Shown piece after piece: positions 44,350 through 53,532 of a stretch of DNA of 64,000 nt. This DNA is from Armatimonadota bacterium. Lineage in GTDB: Bacteria > Armatimonadota > UBA5829 > DSUL01. The DNA lies in NCBI GenBank assembly GCA_025998755.1, contig AP024674.1, forward strand, positions 2,000,162 through 2,064,161. Direction: 5' to 3'. Under the pieces are notes generated by a model. That model was not told where the DNA came from. It made no database searches and saw only the letters and a list, made by a program, of their open reading frames with translations. Each line of letters starts with the position of its first letter. The first letter of the stretch is position 1. The position numbers were made by a program, and so were the translations under genes.

Positions 44350-44390
44350 ACGGCCGGGAGGCGAAGGTCTCCCGGCCGTTAAGCGTTTTT
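44350..44390 (+). terminator. terminator after nfeD-slipin
   Basis: ACGGCCGGGAG (44350-44360) pairs perfectly with CTCCCGGCCGT (44369-44379) over an 8-base loop, followed after a short TAAGCG by TTTTT (44386-44390). Confidence 0.75.
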
Positions 44391-44409
44391 ACCATCGTCT
44401 AGACAGCGC

Positions 44410-45309
44410 CTAGAGCTTGTCCCGCAGCCAATCGAGCACTGCGGCGCGCATCTCCGGGGTCTCCCGGTGACCCGTGTCGAAGCGGAGCAGCCTCCAGTTC
44501 TCCGGAGCCCCGGCATCCGCGTAGACCTTCTTGATAGCCTCATCCACGCGGTCCAAGCCCTCCACGGGTGTGAGAGGGTCCTTCAGGCCCGCCAGGGACA
44601 GATGCGGGCGGGGAGCGATCAGCGCGTTGATGCCCGCGGTGTCAAAATGCTTCAGGAGCGAGGGCACGTAATAATAGATGCCGTGCCCGTCCAGCCCTCC
44701 GCTCTCGATGAGCGCGTGGAAGTCCGTCAGGCAACAGATGTCCACGCAAACCTTGACCCGCTCATCGAGAGCAGCGTGCCACCACGCCATAGTCGAGCCC
44801 ATACTCATCCCCAGCGACGCGATCCGCGAGGGGTCCACATCCGGCCGCGAGACGGCATAGTCGGTGGCGCGGATGGTGTCGAAGACCATCATCCCCCACA
44901 GCACCCGCCCCTTCCAGAGCATCTCCTTGAAAACCGAGCTCTCCGTCCGTCCCGCGCGCTCACCGAAGACCCAGTGGTCGATGCACAGGGTATGGATCCC
45001 CAGCCGGGCCAGCGCCTCACCGTAGGGCGGCTGCTGAAGGAACTCCCGGGGCCTGATGGCCTCATCCTTGCCAATCCGGTAAGCTCCCCCGTGAGCGTGG
45101 TTGTAGATGACCACAGGCGCCTTCTCTGCCGGAGCACGGCAGAACCAGGCCGGGACAGGCTCGATGCCGTTCAGATCCAGAATGAGCTTTTCGAGGACAA
45201 AGCCGTCCCGGTGCTCCTCCAAGAGCTTTTCTGCCCGGACCGGCCCGTCCCGCCCAGGGAGATCTCCCAGAAGCGACCAGAGCTGTCCGCGCCTTTCAGT
45301 CGGCTCCAC
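44410..45309 (-). CDS. alpha/beta-hydrolase, probable carbohydrate esterase
   Basis: 299 residues without signal peptide. The nucleophile elbow is [16 protein letters not shown], the acid probably the Asp of [13 protein letters not shown], the His in [13 protein letters not shown]. The fold resembles acetyl-xylan esterases and the abhydrolase_7 group. GTG 45309 begins three bases after the stop of the GH172 gene, so the two form an operon; removal of an ester from the glycan treated by GH172 is a reasonable inference. Confidence 0.82.
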   Translation of the reverse strand: MEPTERRGQLWSLLGDLPGRDGPVRAEKLLEEHRDGFVLEKLILDLNGIEPVPAWFCRAPAEKAPVVIYNHAHGGAYRIGKDEAIRPREFLQQPPYGEALARLGIHTLCIDHWVFGERAGRTESSVFKEMLWKGRVLWGMMVFDTIRATDYAVSRPDVDPSRIASLGMSMGSTMAWWHAALDERVKVCVDICCLTDFHALIESGGLDGHGIYYYVPSLLKHFDTAGINALIAPRPHLSLAGLKDPLTPVEGLDRVDEAIKKVYADAGAPENWRLLRFDTGHRETPEMRAAVLDWLRDKL

Positions 45310-45312
45310 GCC

Positions 45313-46788
45313 TCACTTGACCTTCCGCAACAGGATGCCGTCCACCCCCAGATAATAGCCTTTGCTTTCGGGATTCTTGCCGGTGTTCCGGAAGGAGATC
45401 TCCACATCGCCTGCAGGAAGCTCGAAGTGTCCCAGATTGAACTCCCTCATCGCGGTTTGACCGATGAAAAAGTCCCTAGGCCCCCCCGCCGGCTTGCCTC
45501 CCACCGAGACCTGATAGATGCCGTAGTCCCAGGAGATGGTGGCGAACAGAACCGCCTCATACGTCCCGGCCTCCGGCACCGGCACTTTCAGGGTGAATGA
45601 GCCGCCGGCCTGCCGGGGGGTGAAGAAGACCTGTCTGCCTCCCCGGCCGTAGCCTTCCTGAATGCCCAGGGCCTCCTTTGGCTCCGCAGTGGCGCCTGGG
45701 AGGAATTCGTCCAGCTCCCGGATGGCGGATTCGTCGTAAGGCAACCGCTCGCGCGCCGGAGGGAGGGGTGGGAATGGCTTGTGGGGCTCCGTCTGATACC
45801 AGTATGCGACCGTGCAGAAGTCGTCGTAGCGCTCGATGAAACCGCTTACATTGTCCCGGGAACCTTTATGTTCTATCTCTACCCGCAGCGACTTACGGAA
45901 CGGTATGGGATCCGGTATGTGCCAGCGGTAGACCGTGCTGCGGTCGCCGGTGTTGTAGCCCTCCCAGATGGGAAGGCCATAGAAAAGCCCGTCAAACTTG
46001 CGGAAGCCCCACGCGTCACAGAAGTAGTCCTCCGTGCCGGTCCCGCGCAGGGACGGCTCCTCCTCCCCGTCTATGAAGAAGAAGTCGTCTCCCTCGCCGT
46101 ACCAGCCCGGCTCGTTCAGACGCACGCTCTGAACCGTGCCAACATAGTGACCGCGTCCTTCGGCTTCCAGGATGACATAATTCTTGCCGTCCGGCTTGCA
46201 GGGGACCTGCTGGCGATACTGAGCATGGAAGTAGGCGGTGTCCTTGGGCAGCGACTTCAGCTTCTGCCAGTCCACATAGTAGTAGAAGGCGTTGACACGA
46301 CCCTTACCCTCATTCGTCACGGTGATACGCGCCGACTTACGGAACGGCATCGGCCAGTAGCAGTTGCGCGCGCGGCCTTCGCTCGTCACCCGCACCGGCA
46401 GGCTATTCACTGGAACGTCCATCCCGTGGCCGGCCGCAAAAAAGTCCCCCAAAGGCACCTCGACACTCGGCTCCTTCTCCCCGTCCCAGTACATCCTCAG
46501 CACCAGCAGGCGGGAGTACCACCGGTCCCGCGCGGAGACGGTGTTCCAGATGTGCACAATCCGCCCGGGACCCTCCAGATCGGCGATCACCAGGGTCTCT
46601 CCGGGCGCGATGGGACGGGCATCCGCGTTGCCGTTGTGCCAGTCAGGATCGGAGCTGGACGAACGCCGGGCTTCATAATCCTTCAGCAGCTCCAAGCCGC
46701 CTATCGGGTTCCCTCCGGCCCAGAGAGGAACCACCAGGCCAGCAGCTGCACAGGCAACCACAAACGCGAGCAGAGATCTTCGGAACAC
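45313..46788 (-). CDS. secreted DUF2961 protein, glycoside hydrolase family 172
   Basis: 491 residues with signal peptide (RRSLLAFVVACAAAGLVVPL). DUF2961 landmarks are GPGRIVHIWNTVSARDRWYS, VPLGDFFAAGHGMDVPVNS, WPMPFRKSARITVTNEGKGR and SLRGTGTEDYFCDAWGF, where Glu of GTGTEDYF is the presumed catalytic residue of the family. Known GH172 enzymes act on difructose dianhydride and D-arabinofuranans. A C-terminal 110-residue domain adds a second beta-sandwich. It is operonic with the esterase at 44410. Confidence 0.88.
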   Translation of the reverse strand: MFRRSLLAFVVACAAAGLVVPLWAGGNPIGGLELLKDYEARRSSSSDPDWHNGNADARPIAPGETLVIADLEGPGRIVHIWNTVSARDRWYSRLLVLRMYWDGEKEPSVEVPLGDFFAAGHGMDVPVNSLPVRVTSEGRARNCYWPMPFRKSARITVTNEGKGRVNAFYYYVDWQKLKSLPKDTAYFHAQYRQQVPCKPDGKNYVILEAEGRGHYVGTVQSVRLNEPGWYGEGDDFFFIDGEEEPSLRGTGTEDYFCDAWGFRKFDGLFYGLPIWEGYNTGDRSTVYRWHIPDPIPFRKSLRVEIEHKGSRDNVSGFIERYDDFCTVAYWYQTEPHKPFPPLPPARERLPYDESAIRELDEFLPGATAEPKEALGIQEGYGRGGRQVFFTPRQAGGSFTLKVPVPEAGTYEAVLFATISWDYGIYQVSVGGKPAGGPRDFFIGQTAMREFNLGHFELPAGDVEISFRNTGKNPESKGYYLGVDGILLRKVK

Positions 46789-46875
46789 AGTCTAGTCCTC
46801 CTTCGCGGTCACATTCTCGACAGGTTAGAAGAGACTTCGCCGTCTTCCGGATGAATCCTGCCCGGGCCCTGCGCT

Positions 46876-48081
46876 TCAGCCGCGCCCGCGCAGACGGTAG
46901 TGATGCAGCCCCTCCACAAACGTCTTCAGGTTCTCCCAGGGTACTCCGGGAGCAATGGAGCTGCTTGCCCCCAGAAACAGACCGGTGCGCGGCCCGTTCT
47001 CCACCAGAAAGCGCATCTCTTCCCGCACATCCGCAGGTGTCCCCATCGGCAGCGTGCGCGTGACGGAGACCCCGGCGAAGATGATCAACTCCCGGCCGTC
47101 TCTGGCTTTCATGCGGCAGATTCGGCGGTAGTCCATGCCGTCCTCATACTGGAACCCCTGGAACCCCGAGATCCCGGCTTCCAGCAACCTGGGGACGAGG
47201 TCCATCAGGTTGCCATCGCAGTGCCAGAGCAGGCGCACATCCGTTTTCATTAGAGGCTCCACGCTGCGCACGAAATGCGGGAGCCAGAGGCGGTCCAGAG
47301 TCTCGATGCGCACCAGCATTCCCCGGGAGTCCGCCATGTCGTGGTCCAGACGGCAGACGGGCGGCAGCTTTCCTTCCGTGAATGCCCTGGCGGCGGCACG
47401 GTTGTTGCGAACCGCCACATCCGCCTGCAACCGGAAGTGCTTCTCCATCACATCGGGGTATAGAGCGTAGGCCGAAAAGTAGTGCTCGTAACCGTAACCG
47501 CCGTAGGCGAGCCCCGGGAACATAACGCAGGTGAAGGGCGCTTTCAGGATCTCCGGGCCGATCCGGTCCTGAAGGCACTGCTCACGGAGAACGATCTCAC
47601 GCGCCCGGGCGTCCTCATCGAACTCCGCAGCCCACCGCATCAGCGCGGGGAACACCACCCGCTCCAGATGCTCCACCACGGCCTCCGGAGAGTCTATCAA
47701 AATGCCGTCGCGCTCCACCTTACGTGCGCCGGTGGTCGCGCCGCGCTTGGCACCCTCGTAGCCGTGGTCGGTCATCGTGAGAGGATTGTCCCACAGATAC
47801 TGGTCCAGCAGGCAGACCCCGCAATTCTCCTCCATCTACAGATAGACACGCTCCGGATCCTTCAGATAGTCGCCCGGTCCCACTCCGGCCAGGCGCTCGA
47901 TCATGGCGTGCTCCATCACGTGGACGATCCAGGTGGGAATGCCGATGGTCTCCCTCTGGAGCAAAGTATCCATGGCGAGCTGCGCACGCGGGGTCTCGGG
48001 AGCGTGAAAGACCGGAAAGCTCGCAGCGTCGCCGGCTGATCCGTCCTGTTCGGGCTGGCTCGAATGGATATGCGCTTTCAA
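46876..48081 (-). pseudogene. uroporphyrinogen-decarboxylase-like protein, interrupted by an in-frame TAG
   Basis: Two consecutive open segments in the same frame. The first ends DYLKDPERVYL then TAG (47838-47836), and the second starts with the next codon, ATG, as MEENCGVCLLDQYLWDNP. Together they make a typical URO-D superfamily protein of 360-400 residues (IPTWIVHVMEHAMIERLAG at the start; HCDGNLMDLVPRLLEAGISG near the end), related to MtaA/CmuA-like methyltransferases rather than HemE. One base change (for example GAG or CAG to TAG) explains the break. Re-initiation at the abutting ATG could still give the 319-residue C-terminal part. The 5' start is not firm (ATG 47973 possible). Confidence 0.75.
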
Positions 48082-48128
48082 GGTTCTTGTGGTCTTGTTG
48101 GCGCGCGTCCGGCTTGGTTGGCCACCCC

Positions 48129-49058
48129 TCAGTGCATCTCCACCTCGCAGACGCCGATGCCGCCGCGGTAGAAGTTGAACTGCACGTTGGGGTGCAGCGA
48201 GAGCAGGGACATCGGCACCGCGCTGTCGGCGATCCTCTTACTGATCATCAGAGTGGTCAGCCGCTGCCCGAAGGGATTGTCGTGCATCCCGGCGTGCCAG
48301 ATGGAGACCCGCTCCGCCTTCCAGGTCTGGACCGGCCCCACCGTCACCGCCTGAGTGGGCACCAGAGAGACGTTTCCGCCGCCGGAGGTCCGGGCATTCT
48401 GCATGATGGTGACGGGATGCAGGTCCACCACCCGCGTTCCAAGCTTCAGGTACTCCTCGGGCGAGGGCGGCTCGTCCCTGTAGGCGCCCTCCCGGCGCAC
48501 CGGATCGTTGAAAGCCCAGTGCTTGATGTCTCCCTGTCCCCCCTGCATGACCACGCAGCGGACGCCTTCCCAGCTCCGCTCATATTCGGTGACGTCGGCG
48601 CGAGGGAAATGCAGATTCTCTTCCGGCATGGCGAGTTCCGGCCGGATGCGGTCGAAACACAGTTCCCGGTCTGTCCGTGCGAACGACAGCGGATGCTGGG
48701 GAGGCACCTCCCGTCCATCCAGCACCCACTCGTCCATTCCCCAGAAGTGGGCGTGACGCAGGTTCAGGTCCAGCGCGTTCACCAGCCGCGCCACCAGCGG
48801 GAGCTGCTCCGTCGGCCCGATGGGACCGCAGATCCCAGCCGGACTGTCCGGCGTTGCCTGCCGCCACGCCTCGATATATTCCAGCGCCTCCGCCAGGTAG
48901 AACTCCTCCAGCGTGTCATAGATCACCACGCGGAAGCCCTCTCGCGAAAGGCCGGGCAGATCCTCGGCATTCAGGCTGGCCGCATCGTCGAGAAGTTCGT
49001 GATCCAGGGTGGTGTAGTCCCACCAGTCCGGCGCAAGTTTGCTGAGTCTTCTTGCCAT
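48129..49058 (-). CDS. NagB-like glucosamine-6-phosphate isomerase/deaminase family protein
   Basis: 309 residues. Fold landmarks: [40 protein letters not shown] (the sugar-phosphate loop), [20 protein letters not shown] (with the Asp-Glu pair of the active site) and [19 protein letters not shown]. It is more distant from E. coli NagB than ordinary orthologues, so the substrate may be another phosphosugar. The start is ATG 49058 after GGGAGGGA. The broken URO-D-like gene follows by 47 bases on the same strand. Confidence 0.82.
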   Translation of the reverse strand: MARRLSKLAPDWWDYTTLDHELLDDAASLNAEDLPGLSREGFRVVIYDTLEEFYLAEALEYIEAWRQATPDSPAGICGPIGPTEQLPLVARLVNALDLNLRHAHFWGMDEWVLDGREVPPQHPLSFARTDRELCFDRIRPELAMPEENLHFPRADVTEYERSWEGVRCVVMQGGQGDIKHWAFNDPVRREGAYRDEPPSPEEYLKLGTRVVDLHPVTIMQNARTSGGGNVSLVPTQAVTVGPVQTWKAERVSIWHAGMHDNPFGQRLTTLMISKRIADSAVPMSLLSLHPNVQFNFYRGGIGVCEVEMH

Positions 49059-49186
49059 TTTCTTCCCTCCCGGGGCCCCGTCTGCAGTCAGCGGGGCGCG
49101 ATTGCAGGATATCCGTCTGTGCGTCTTCCAAGTAGGGCTTTGCGCTGCTTTCCGGCGAATCCTGCGTTTTTGGCGCAGAATCATTG

Positions 49187-49215
49187 TTGCGACCGGTTCG
49201 CTCCACTGCTACAAT
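49187..49215 (+). promoter_or_regulatory. promoter of the PhyH-like gene
   Basis: TTGCGA at 49187-49192, a 17-base spacer and TACAAT at 49210-49215 with the extended TGC ahead; 68 bases before the GTG at 49283. Confidence 0.55.
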
Positions 49216-49282
49216 GACATCAAAAGACCTGTAAGGCGCTTCCCCGGCCGGGAAGCCCGCAAGGTGAAGGAGCAGCGTTCCC

Positions 49283-50185
49283 GTGGATCTGCAAATCAGA
49301 AGAGATCTGCTGCCGACAGAGGAAGATATCCGCTTCTATCGTGAGAACGGCTACTGGCTGGGGCCGCGCATTCTGGATGACGAGGCGCTGGAGGAGCTTC
49401 GCGAGCGGCATGCGCGGGTGGTTGCCGGAGACTATGCGACGGGCCGCCCTCCCCTTTCCCACACTCCGCCGCCCGGCGAGCCGCTGGACCGAATCGTGAA
49501 GATAGACAACGCCTACTGGGCCGACCCTGTGGTGGCGCGCCTTTCCACCAGCCCGATGCTCGGGGCGATAGCCGCCCGGCTGACGGGCGCTTCCGGCATT
49601 CGCCTCTGGCACGACCAGCTCCTGCTCAAGCCACCTGACACGGGCGCGCAGGGGAACGTGGGATGGCATCAGGACTACGGCTACTGGCAGTGCGCCGAAC
49701 CTGCCGATATGCTAACGGCCTGGGTGGCTCTGGACGACGTCACCCTGGAGAACGGGTGCATGCAGGTGGTGCCCGGCAGTCATAAGTGGGGTCTGGTGCC
49801 GGAGGGCAGCTTTTTCGTCCAGGATCTGGAATCGCTGCAGGCAGAGATGGAGCGGCGGTCGGGGCATCGGTTTGAGCTGGCGCAGTGCATTCTCCCCGCC
49901 GGAGCGGTAAGTTTTCACCATTGTCTGACGATCCACGGCAGCGGTCCGAACGTCAGCGGCAGGCCAAGGAGGTCCATCGTGGTGCATATGATGCCCGACG
50001 GGACCCGCTACAGGGCCGGCACTCCCAATGACGCCCATTCCAGCGTCCGCCTGCTGAGCGGCAGGGACGGAGATCCTTACGCCGGGCCGTTCTTCCCTCT
50101 GATATACCGGGAAGGCTCCGCCGAGACCTGGACCTGCTGGACGGCCGGTGAGAGCGCTCATCCTGCGGTCGCCGCCTCGAGGTGA
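49283..50185 (+). CDS. phytanoyl-CoA dioxygenase family protein
   Basis: A 300-residue Fe(II)/2-oxoglutarate oxygenase. The iron triad is His and Asp of GWHQDYGYW and the distal His of HCLTIHGSGPN; the Arg of SGRPRRSIVVHMM binds 2-oxoglutarate. RFYRENGYWLGPRILDDEAL at the N-terminus is typical. The family hydroxylates many small molecules, and the substrate is unknown. GTG 49283 is preceded by AAGGAG. It is convergent with the carotenoid operon and divergent from the NagB-like gene. Confidence 0.88.
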   Translation: MDLQIRRDLLPTEEDIRFYRENGYWLGPRILDDEALEELRERHARVVAGDYATGRPPLSHTPPPGEPLDRIVKIDNAYWADPVVARLSTSPMLGAIAARLTGASGIRLWHDQLLLKPPDTGAQGNVGWHQDYGYWQCAEPADMLTAWVALDDVTLENGCMQVVPGSHKWGLVPEGSFFVQDLESLQAEMERRSGHRFELAQCILPAGAVSFHHCLTIHGSGPNVSGRPRRSIVVHMMPDGTRYRAGTPNDAHSSVRLLSGRDGDPYAGPFFPLIYREGSAETWTCWTAGESAHPAVAASR

Positions 50186-50205
50186 CATAGAGGGACGAAT
50201 CTTGC

Positions 50206-50940
50206 TCATCGACCACGCCGACCGCGCGCCGCGATCGCATCGGCGGCGGCGTGCAGGCAGGTCAGAAGCAGCCCAACCAGCCCAGCCACGAATAGTCCCC
50301 GCGCGAATGCGATGGCCGTGAAGAAGGCCACCAGGCTGAGTCCCAGCCAGCCGATCCCCCGCGGCGCCTGCCACCGGGAGGGAAACGCGAGGAAGAACGG
50401 CAAGCTCACAAGGAACCATCCCGCGAAGTTCAGAGCCGGGATGCCGTAATACGCCCCCGGATCGCGCCACCGCCAGAAGCCCAGCGGACCGGCCGCCAGG
50501 GGATCTATCAGCAGGTCCAGACCCACCATCCAAGCCGCCGCCACAGGTGCCCATCCCGGCCCGGTCACGCCCAGACGTCCCGCTCGCTCCGAGACGTAAG
50601 CCAGCAGCGTCAGCCAGGCGCACCCGATAGCCCACGGCACGCCCAGCACCGCCGGGCCTAGCGCATCGGTGTAAGAGTAGTGGCCGAACGGCACGCCCAG
50701 CCTCAGCCCAGCCGCCTCCGCCGCCAGACCCCACAGTCCTCCCAACACCAGGGCAGGCCGCGCCCGTGCCGGAGACAGCCGCAATGCAAGCCCCGCCGCC
50801 AGGAAAAGGTACACCGGCGCGGCCCACTCGCTGCCCGCCGGAGGGCCGTCCAGCGCCACGTAGCTGACCAGTCCTCCTGCCCAGAAAAGAGCATAAGCGC
50901 CGGCAAGCCCGGTGGTCAGCAATGGCCCTCTAGCCAGCAA
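50206..50940 (-). CDS. cruF: carotenoid biosynthesis protein, CruF-like hydratase
   Basis: A 244-residue membrane protein with about seven hydrophobic segments, of the DUF422 family, which includes the 1',2'-hydratase CruF of cyanobacteria and Deinococcus. Landmarks: FGHYSYTDALGPAVLGVPWA, AAWMVGLDLLIDPLAAGPLG then FWRWRDPGAYYGIPALNFAG. It should add water to the psi end of an acyclic or monocyclic carotene. Its start overlaps the end of the upstream desaturase by 11 bases, last gene of the operon. Confidence 0.85.
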   Translation of the reverse strand: MLARGPLLTTGLAGAYALFWAGGLVSYVALDGPPAGSEWAAPVYLFLAAGLALRLSPARARPALVLGGLWGLAAEAAGLRLGVPFGHYSYTDALGPAVLGVPWAIGCAWLTLLAYVSERAGRLGVTGPGWAPVAAAWMVGLDLLIDPLAAGPLGFWRWRDPGAYYGIPALNFAGWFLVSLPFFLAFPSRWQAPRGIGWLGLSLVAFFTAIAFARGLFVAGLVGLLLTCLHAAADAIAARGRRGR

Positions 50941-52402
50941 GGCGATCCATCAGCTCTGCAGTGATGCGGGCGGACATGAGCACCGTGGGAGTTCCGCCTC
51001 CCGGATGCGTGCTGCCGCCGACGTAATACATTCCTCGGTACCTGCGGTCCCGGTTGGGAGGCCGCAGAAAGGCGTTCGCCCAGCCGTGTGAATGCTTGCC
51101 GTATATGGCCCCTCCTGGCATCGAGTAAGTCTGCGCAAAGCGCGCCGGGGTCCAGAGGCTTTCCACCACGATGTCCTGCTCGATATCGGGGAAGCCGGAG
51201 CGGCGAAGGCGCTGCAGAACCCGGCTGCGCGCCCGGCGGGTCGTCTCATCGTCCCATTCCGGAGCGCTGGAGGCGGGGGCATTGGCCATGATAAACAGAG
51301 CCTCACCGTCCGACGGAGCAACAGACGGGTCGGTCCGGCCGGGGATACAGACGTAGACGGTGGGGTCATCGGGGAAGCGCATCTCGTCGAATAGCTGGCG
51401 GAACTCGCGCGGATAGTCTTCCGAAAAGTACACTGTATGATGTGCGTGATCCGGCAGCCTGCGCCTGAGCCCCACGAGCATCACAAATCCCGAAAGCGAA
51501 CGCTCCTCCTCCGGCAAAGCGTCACTGCCGGGCTCCCCGAGCAGAGCTCCTGCGGTGGATGCGTCTCCGTTCATCACTGCGGCATCGCAATCCACCGTTT
51601 CGCCATCCTCCAGTTCCACCGCCCGGACCCTGCGGTCTGTGGTCAGGATTCGCACTACCCTCCGGCCGGTCTCCAGAACCGCGCCGTTGCGGCGCGCCAG
51701 CTCCGCCAGGGTCTCGACGATTCTATACAGCCCCCCGCGCACGTGCCACGCCCCGAAAGTGTGCTCGATGTAAGGAATGACGCACAGGGTGGCTGGGCAG
51801 CGGTAGGGCGATGACCCCACATACGTGGGGTAGCGCTCGTAGAGCTGGCGCAGCACGGGAGAGCGGAAATATCGGGCCACCGTCTCACTGTAAAGACCCC
51901 ATGCGTCGCTTAACGGGAAGTGCCTGAGAGCCGCAAGGTCCGGCGGACGGCCAAACTCCCGCGGAGAGGTTCGGAAGAACGTTCCCTGCGAGAGGTCGAA
52001 GATGCGGCCGCCCAGCCGCATAAACTGCAAAAAGGCCGAATCCGCGCGCGGCTCAAGGCTGCGGAGCGTCTCCAGCCATTCGGGCAGCCGGTTGCTGACA
52101 TCGAAGCGCGTGCCATCCGGATAGACATAGCGGGCGTGGGGCTCGACCTGCGCAAGCTCAAGGTGATCCCCCATCCTCTCCCCGGCAGAATGGAACAGTT
52201 CGCGGAAAACGAACGGCATCGTAATAAGGGACGGGCCCGTATCGAACGTGAATCCGTCCTTACTCCAGCGGTTCATCTTGCCGCCCAGGGAGGTCCCTTG
52301 CTCGAACAGGCGGACGCTCCAGCCGCTGACTGACAGGCGAAGGGCCAGCGCGAGACCTCCCAATCCTCCTCCGATGATGACAGCTCGCCGGCCTGCGCTC
52401 AT
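50930..52402 (-). CDS. phytoene-desaturase-like carotenoid oxidoreductase (CrtD-like)
   Basis: 490 residues. FAD-binding start AVIIGGGLGGLALALRLSVS, then GKMNRWSKDGFTFDTGPSLI. The C-terminal carotenoid desaturase signature is GMYYVGGSTHPGGGTPTVLM. It is a paralogue of crtI at 54277 and, from its place beside a CruF-like and a CruG-like gene, probably the 3',4'-desaturase CrtD; a CrtNb-type oxidase is the alternative. ATG 52402 overlaps the stop of the glycosyltransferase gene (ATGA). Extension upstream runs antisense-free but without homology. Confidence 0.85.
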   Translation of the reverse strand: MSAGRRAVIIGGGLGGLALALRLSVSGWSVRLFEQGTSLGGKMNRWSKDGFTFDTGPSLITMPFVFRELFHSAGERMGDHLELAQVEPHARYVYPDGTRFDVSNRLPEWLETLRSLEPRADSAFLQFMRLGGRIFDLSQGTFFRTSPREFGRPPDLAALRHFPLSDAWGLYSETVARYFRSPVLRQLYERYPTYVGSSPYRCPATLCVIPYIEHTFGAWHVRGGLYRIVETLAELARRNGAVLETGRRVVRILTTDRRVRAVELEDGETVDCDAAVMNGDASTAGALLGEPGSDALPEEERSLSGFVMLVGLRRRLPDHAHHTVYFSEDYPREFRQLFDEMRFPDDPTVYVCIPGRTDPSVAPSDGEALFIMANAPASSAPEWDDETTRRARSRVLQRLRRSGFPDIEQDIVVESLWTPARFAQTYSMPGGAIYGKHSHGWANAFLRPPNRDRRYRGMYYVGGSTHPGGGTPTVLMSARITAELMDRLAG

Positions 52403-53532
52403 TCCGCCAGCCTCCCCCCAGGCAGATACCTGCGCCCTTTCCAAACTACCCCCCGACCGCTGCGGCAGCGCCTCCAGGAGGCGATGCCCAGCGCGATCAG
52501 CATCGCCTCCGCCACCGGGTGCAATAGCGCTGGCCAGACAGGGTAACGGAAGCGCGCGCACTGGATCAGGCGCATGATCAGCACGGACCCAGCTGCCATT
52601 GCCGCCAGCAGGAACGCTTTGCTCCTGAGGAAAGGCAGCAGCAAGAACGGCAGCAAAAAAGCAGAGATGTGTAGCCCCAGAAAGACCCAGAAGGTCCATC
52701 CGTGGCGGAAAGCCGGGTAGAAGTTCTTTAGGAACCCCTCCCAGATGCCCTGCAGGCTATCGTACATCCTGACACGGACGACGTCCTGACCATCCACGCA
52801 GAGGCTGCGGCCTCCCCTTGCACGCCAGGCGCGGGCCAGCCAGGTATCCTCAAACAGCTCCCCGCGGACCAGACCGTGTCCGCCCAGGGCCTCATACTCC
52901 TTCCGTAATGCCAGGATGCAGGCTCCGTGCGCCAGCCCCAGTGAGGCATCCGCAGGACGCATCCGGGCCAGCGGGGCGGGGTACAGCGTGAACACCACGA
53001 AGTTCAGCATTGGCAGCAGCAGCTTCTCCCAGAAGCTCTCCATATTGAGGCCGGGCCAGCAGGAGAGCAAGGTATTGCCGGTGTTCTCGGCCTCGGTGAT
53101 GATCCGCGCGAGCCCCTGCGGCCGCAGACGGGCATCGGCATCCAGAAACAGAAGCCACTCCCCACGCGCGGCAGCGGCCAGCGTGGCGCAGGCATAAGGC
53201 TTGCCGCACCAGCCCTCCGGCAGGACGTCCGTCCGGATCAGGCGGATGCGGGGATCGCGCGATGCGGCATCCTCCACCACGGCAGCCGTCCCGTCGGAAG
53301 AGCGGTCGTCGCAAACGATCACTTCCAGCACGATTTCTCCCTGCTGGAGAACGGACTCCAGACAGCCGGGGAGGTTCGATTCCTCGTTGCGGGCGGGAAT
53401 GAGCACCGAGCAGACATCGCGTGGCACGGTTCCCGCCCGGCGCGGCGACGGCCACGCCACGGCGTTCCAGAGAACCAAAAGAAGCAGGACGCCGTTCACA
53501 GAGCAGATTCCGGCAAGGATGGCGATCAGCAT
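52399..53532 (-). CDS. family-2 glycosyltransferase, CruG-like
   Basis: 377 residues with membrane segments at the N-terminus (LIAILAGICSVNGVLLLLVL) and near residues 285-345. GT2 motifs: VCSVLIPARNEESNLPGCLE, VIVCDDRSSDGT, the DxD in LLFLDADARLRP, and EDTWLARAWRARGG. CruG enzymes add a sugar to the 2'-hydroxyl of carotenoids and often sit beside cruF, as here. It overlaps the hydrolase gene upstream (stop 53526) and the desaturase downstream. Confidence 0.82.
   Translation of the reverse strand: MLIAILAGICSVNGVLLLLVLWNAVAWPSPRRAGTVPRDVCSVLIPARNEESNLPGCLESVLQQGEIVLEVIVCDDRSSDGTAAVVEDAASRDPRIRLIRTDVLPEGWCGKPYACATLAAAARGEWLLFLDADARLRPQGLARIITEAENTGNTLLSCWPGLNMESFWEKLLLPMLNFVVFTLYPAPLARMRPADASLGLAHGACILALRKEYEALGGHGLVRGELFEDTWLARAWRARGGRSLCVDGQDVVRVRMYDSLQGIWEGFLKNFYPAFRHGWTFWVFLGLHISAFLLPFLLLPFLRSKAFLLAAMAAGSVLIMRLIQCARFRYPVWPALLHPVAEAMLIALGIASWRRCRSGRGVVWKGRRYLPGGRLAE

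Noticed and set aside
47836-47838. Pyrrolysine at the amber codon in the URO-D-like gene
   Set aside because: Pyrrolysine occurs in MtmB/MtbB/MttB, not in the URO-D superfamily, and no tRNA-Pyl or pylS is in the window. A mutation is simpler.
44467-49217. Several plus-strand open frames of 350-380 codons opposite the esterase, GH172 and NagB-like genes
   Set aside because: All are mirror frames of well-supported minus-strand genes with no recognisable domain.
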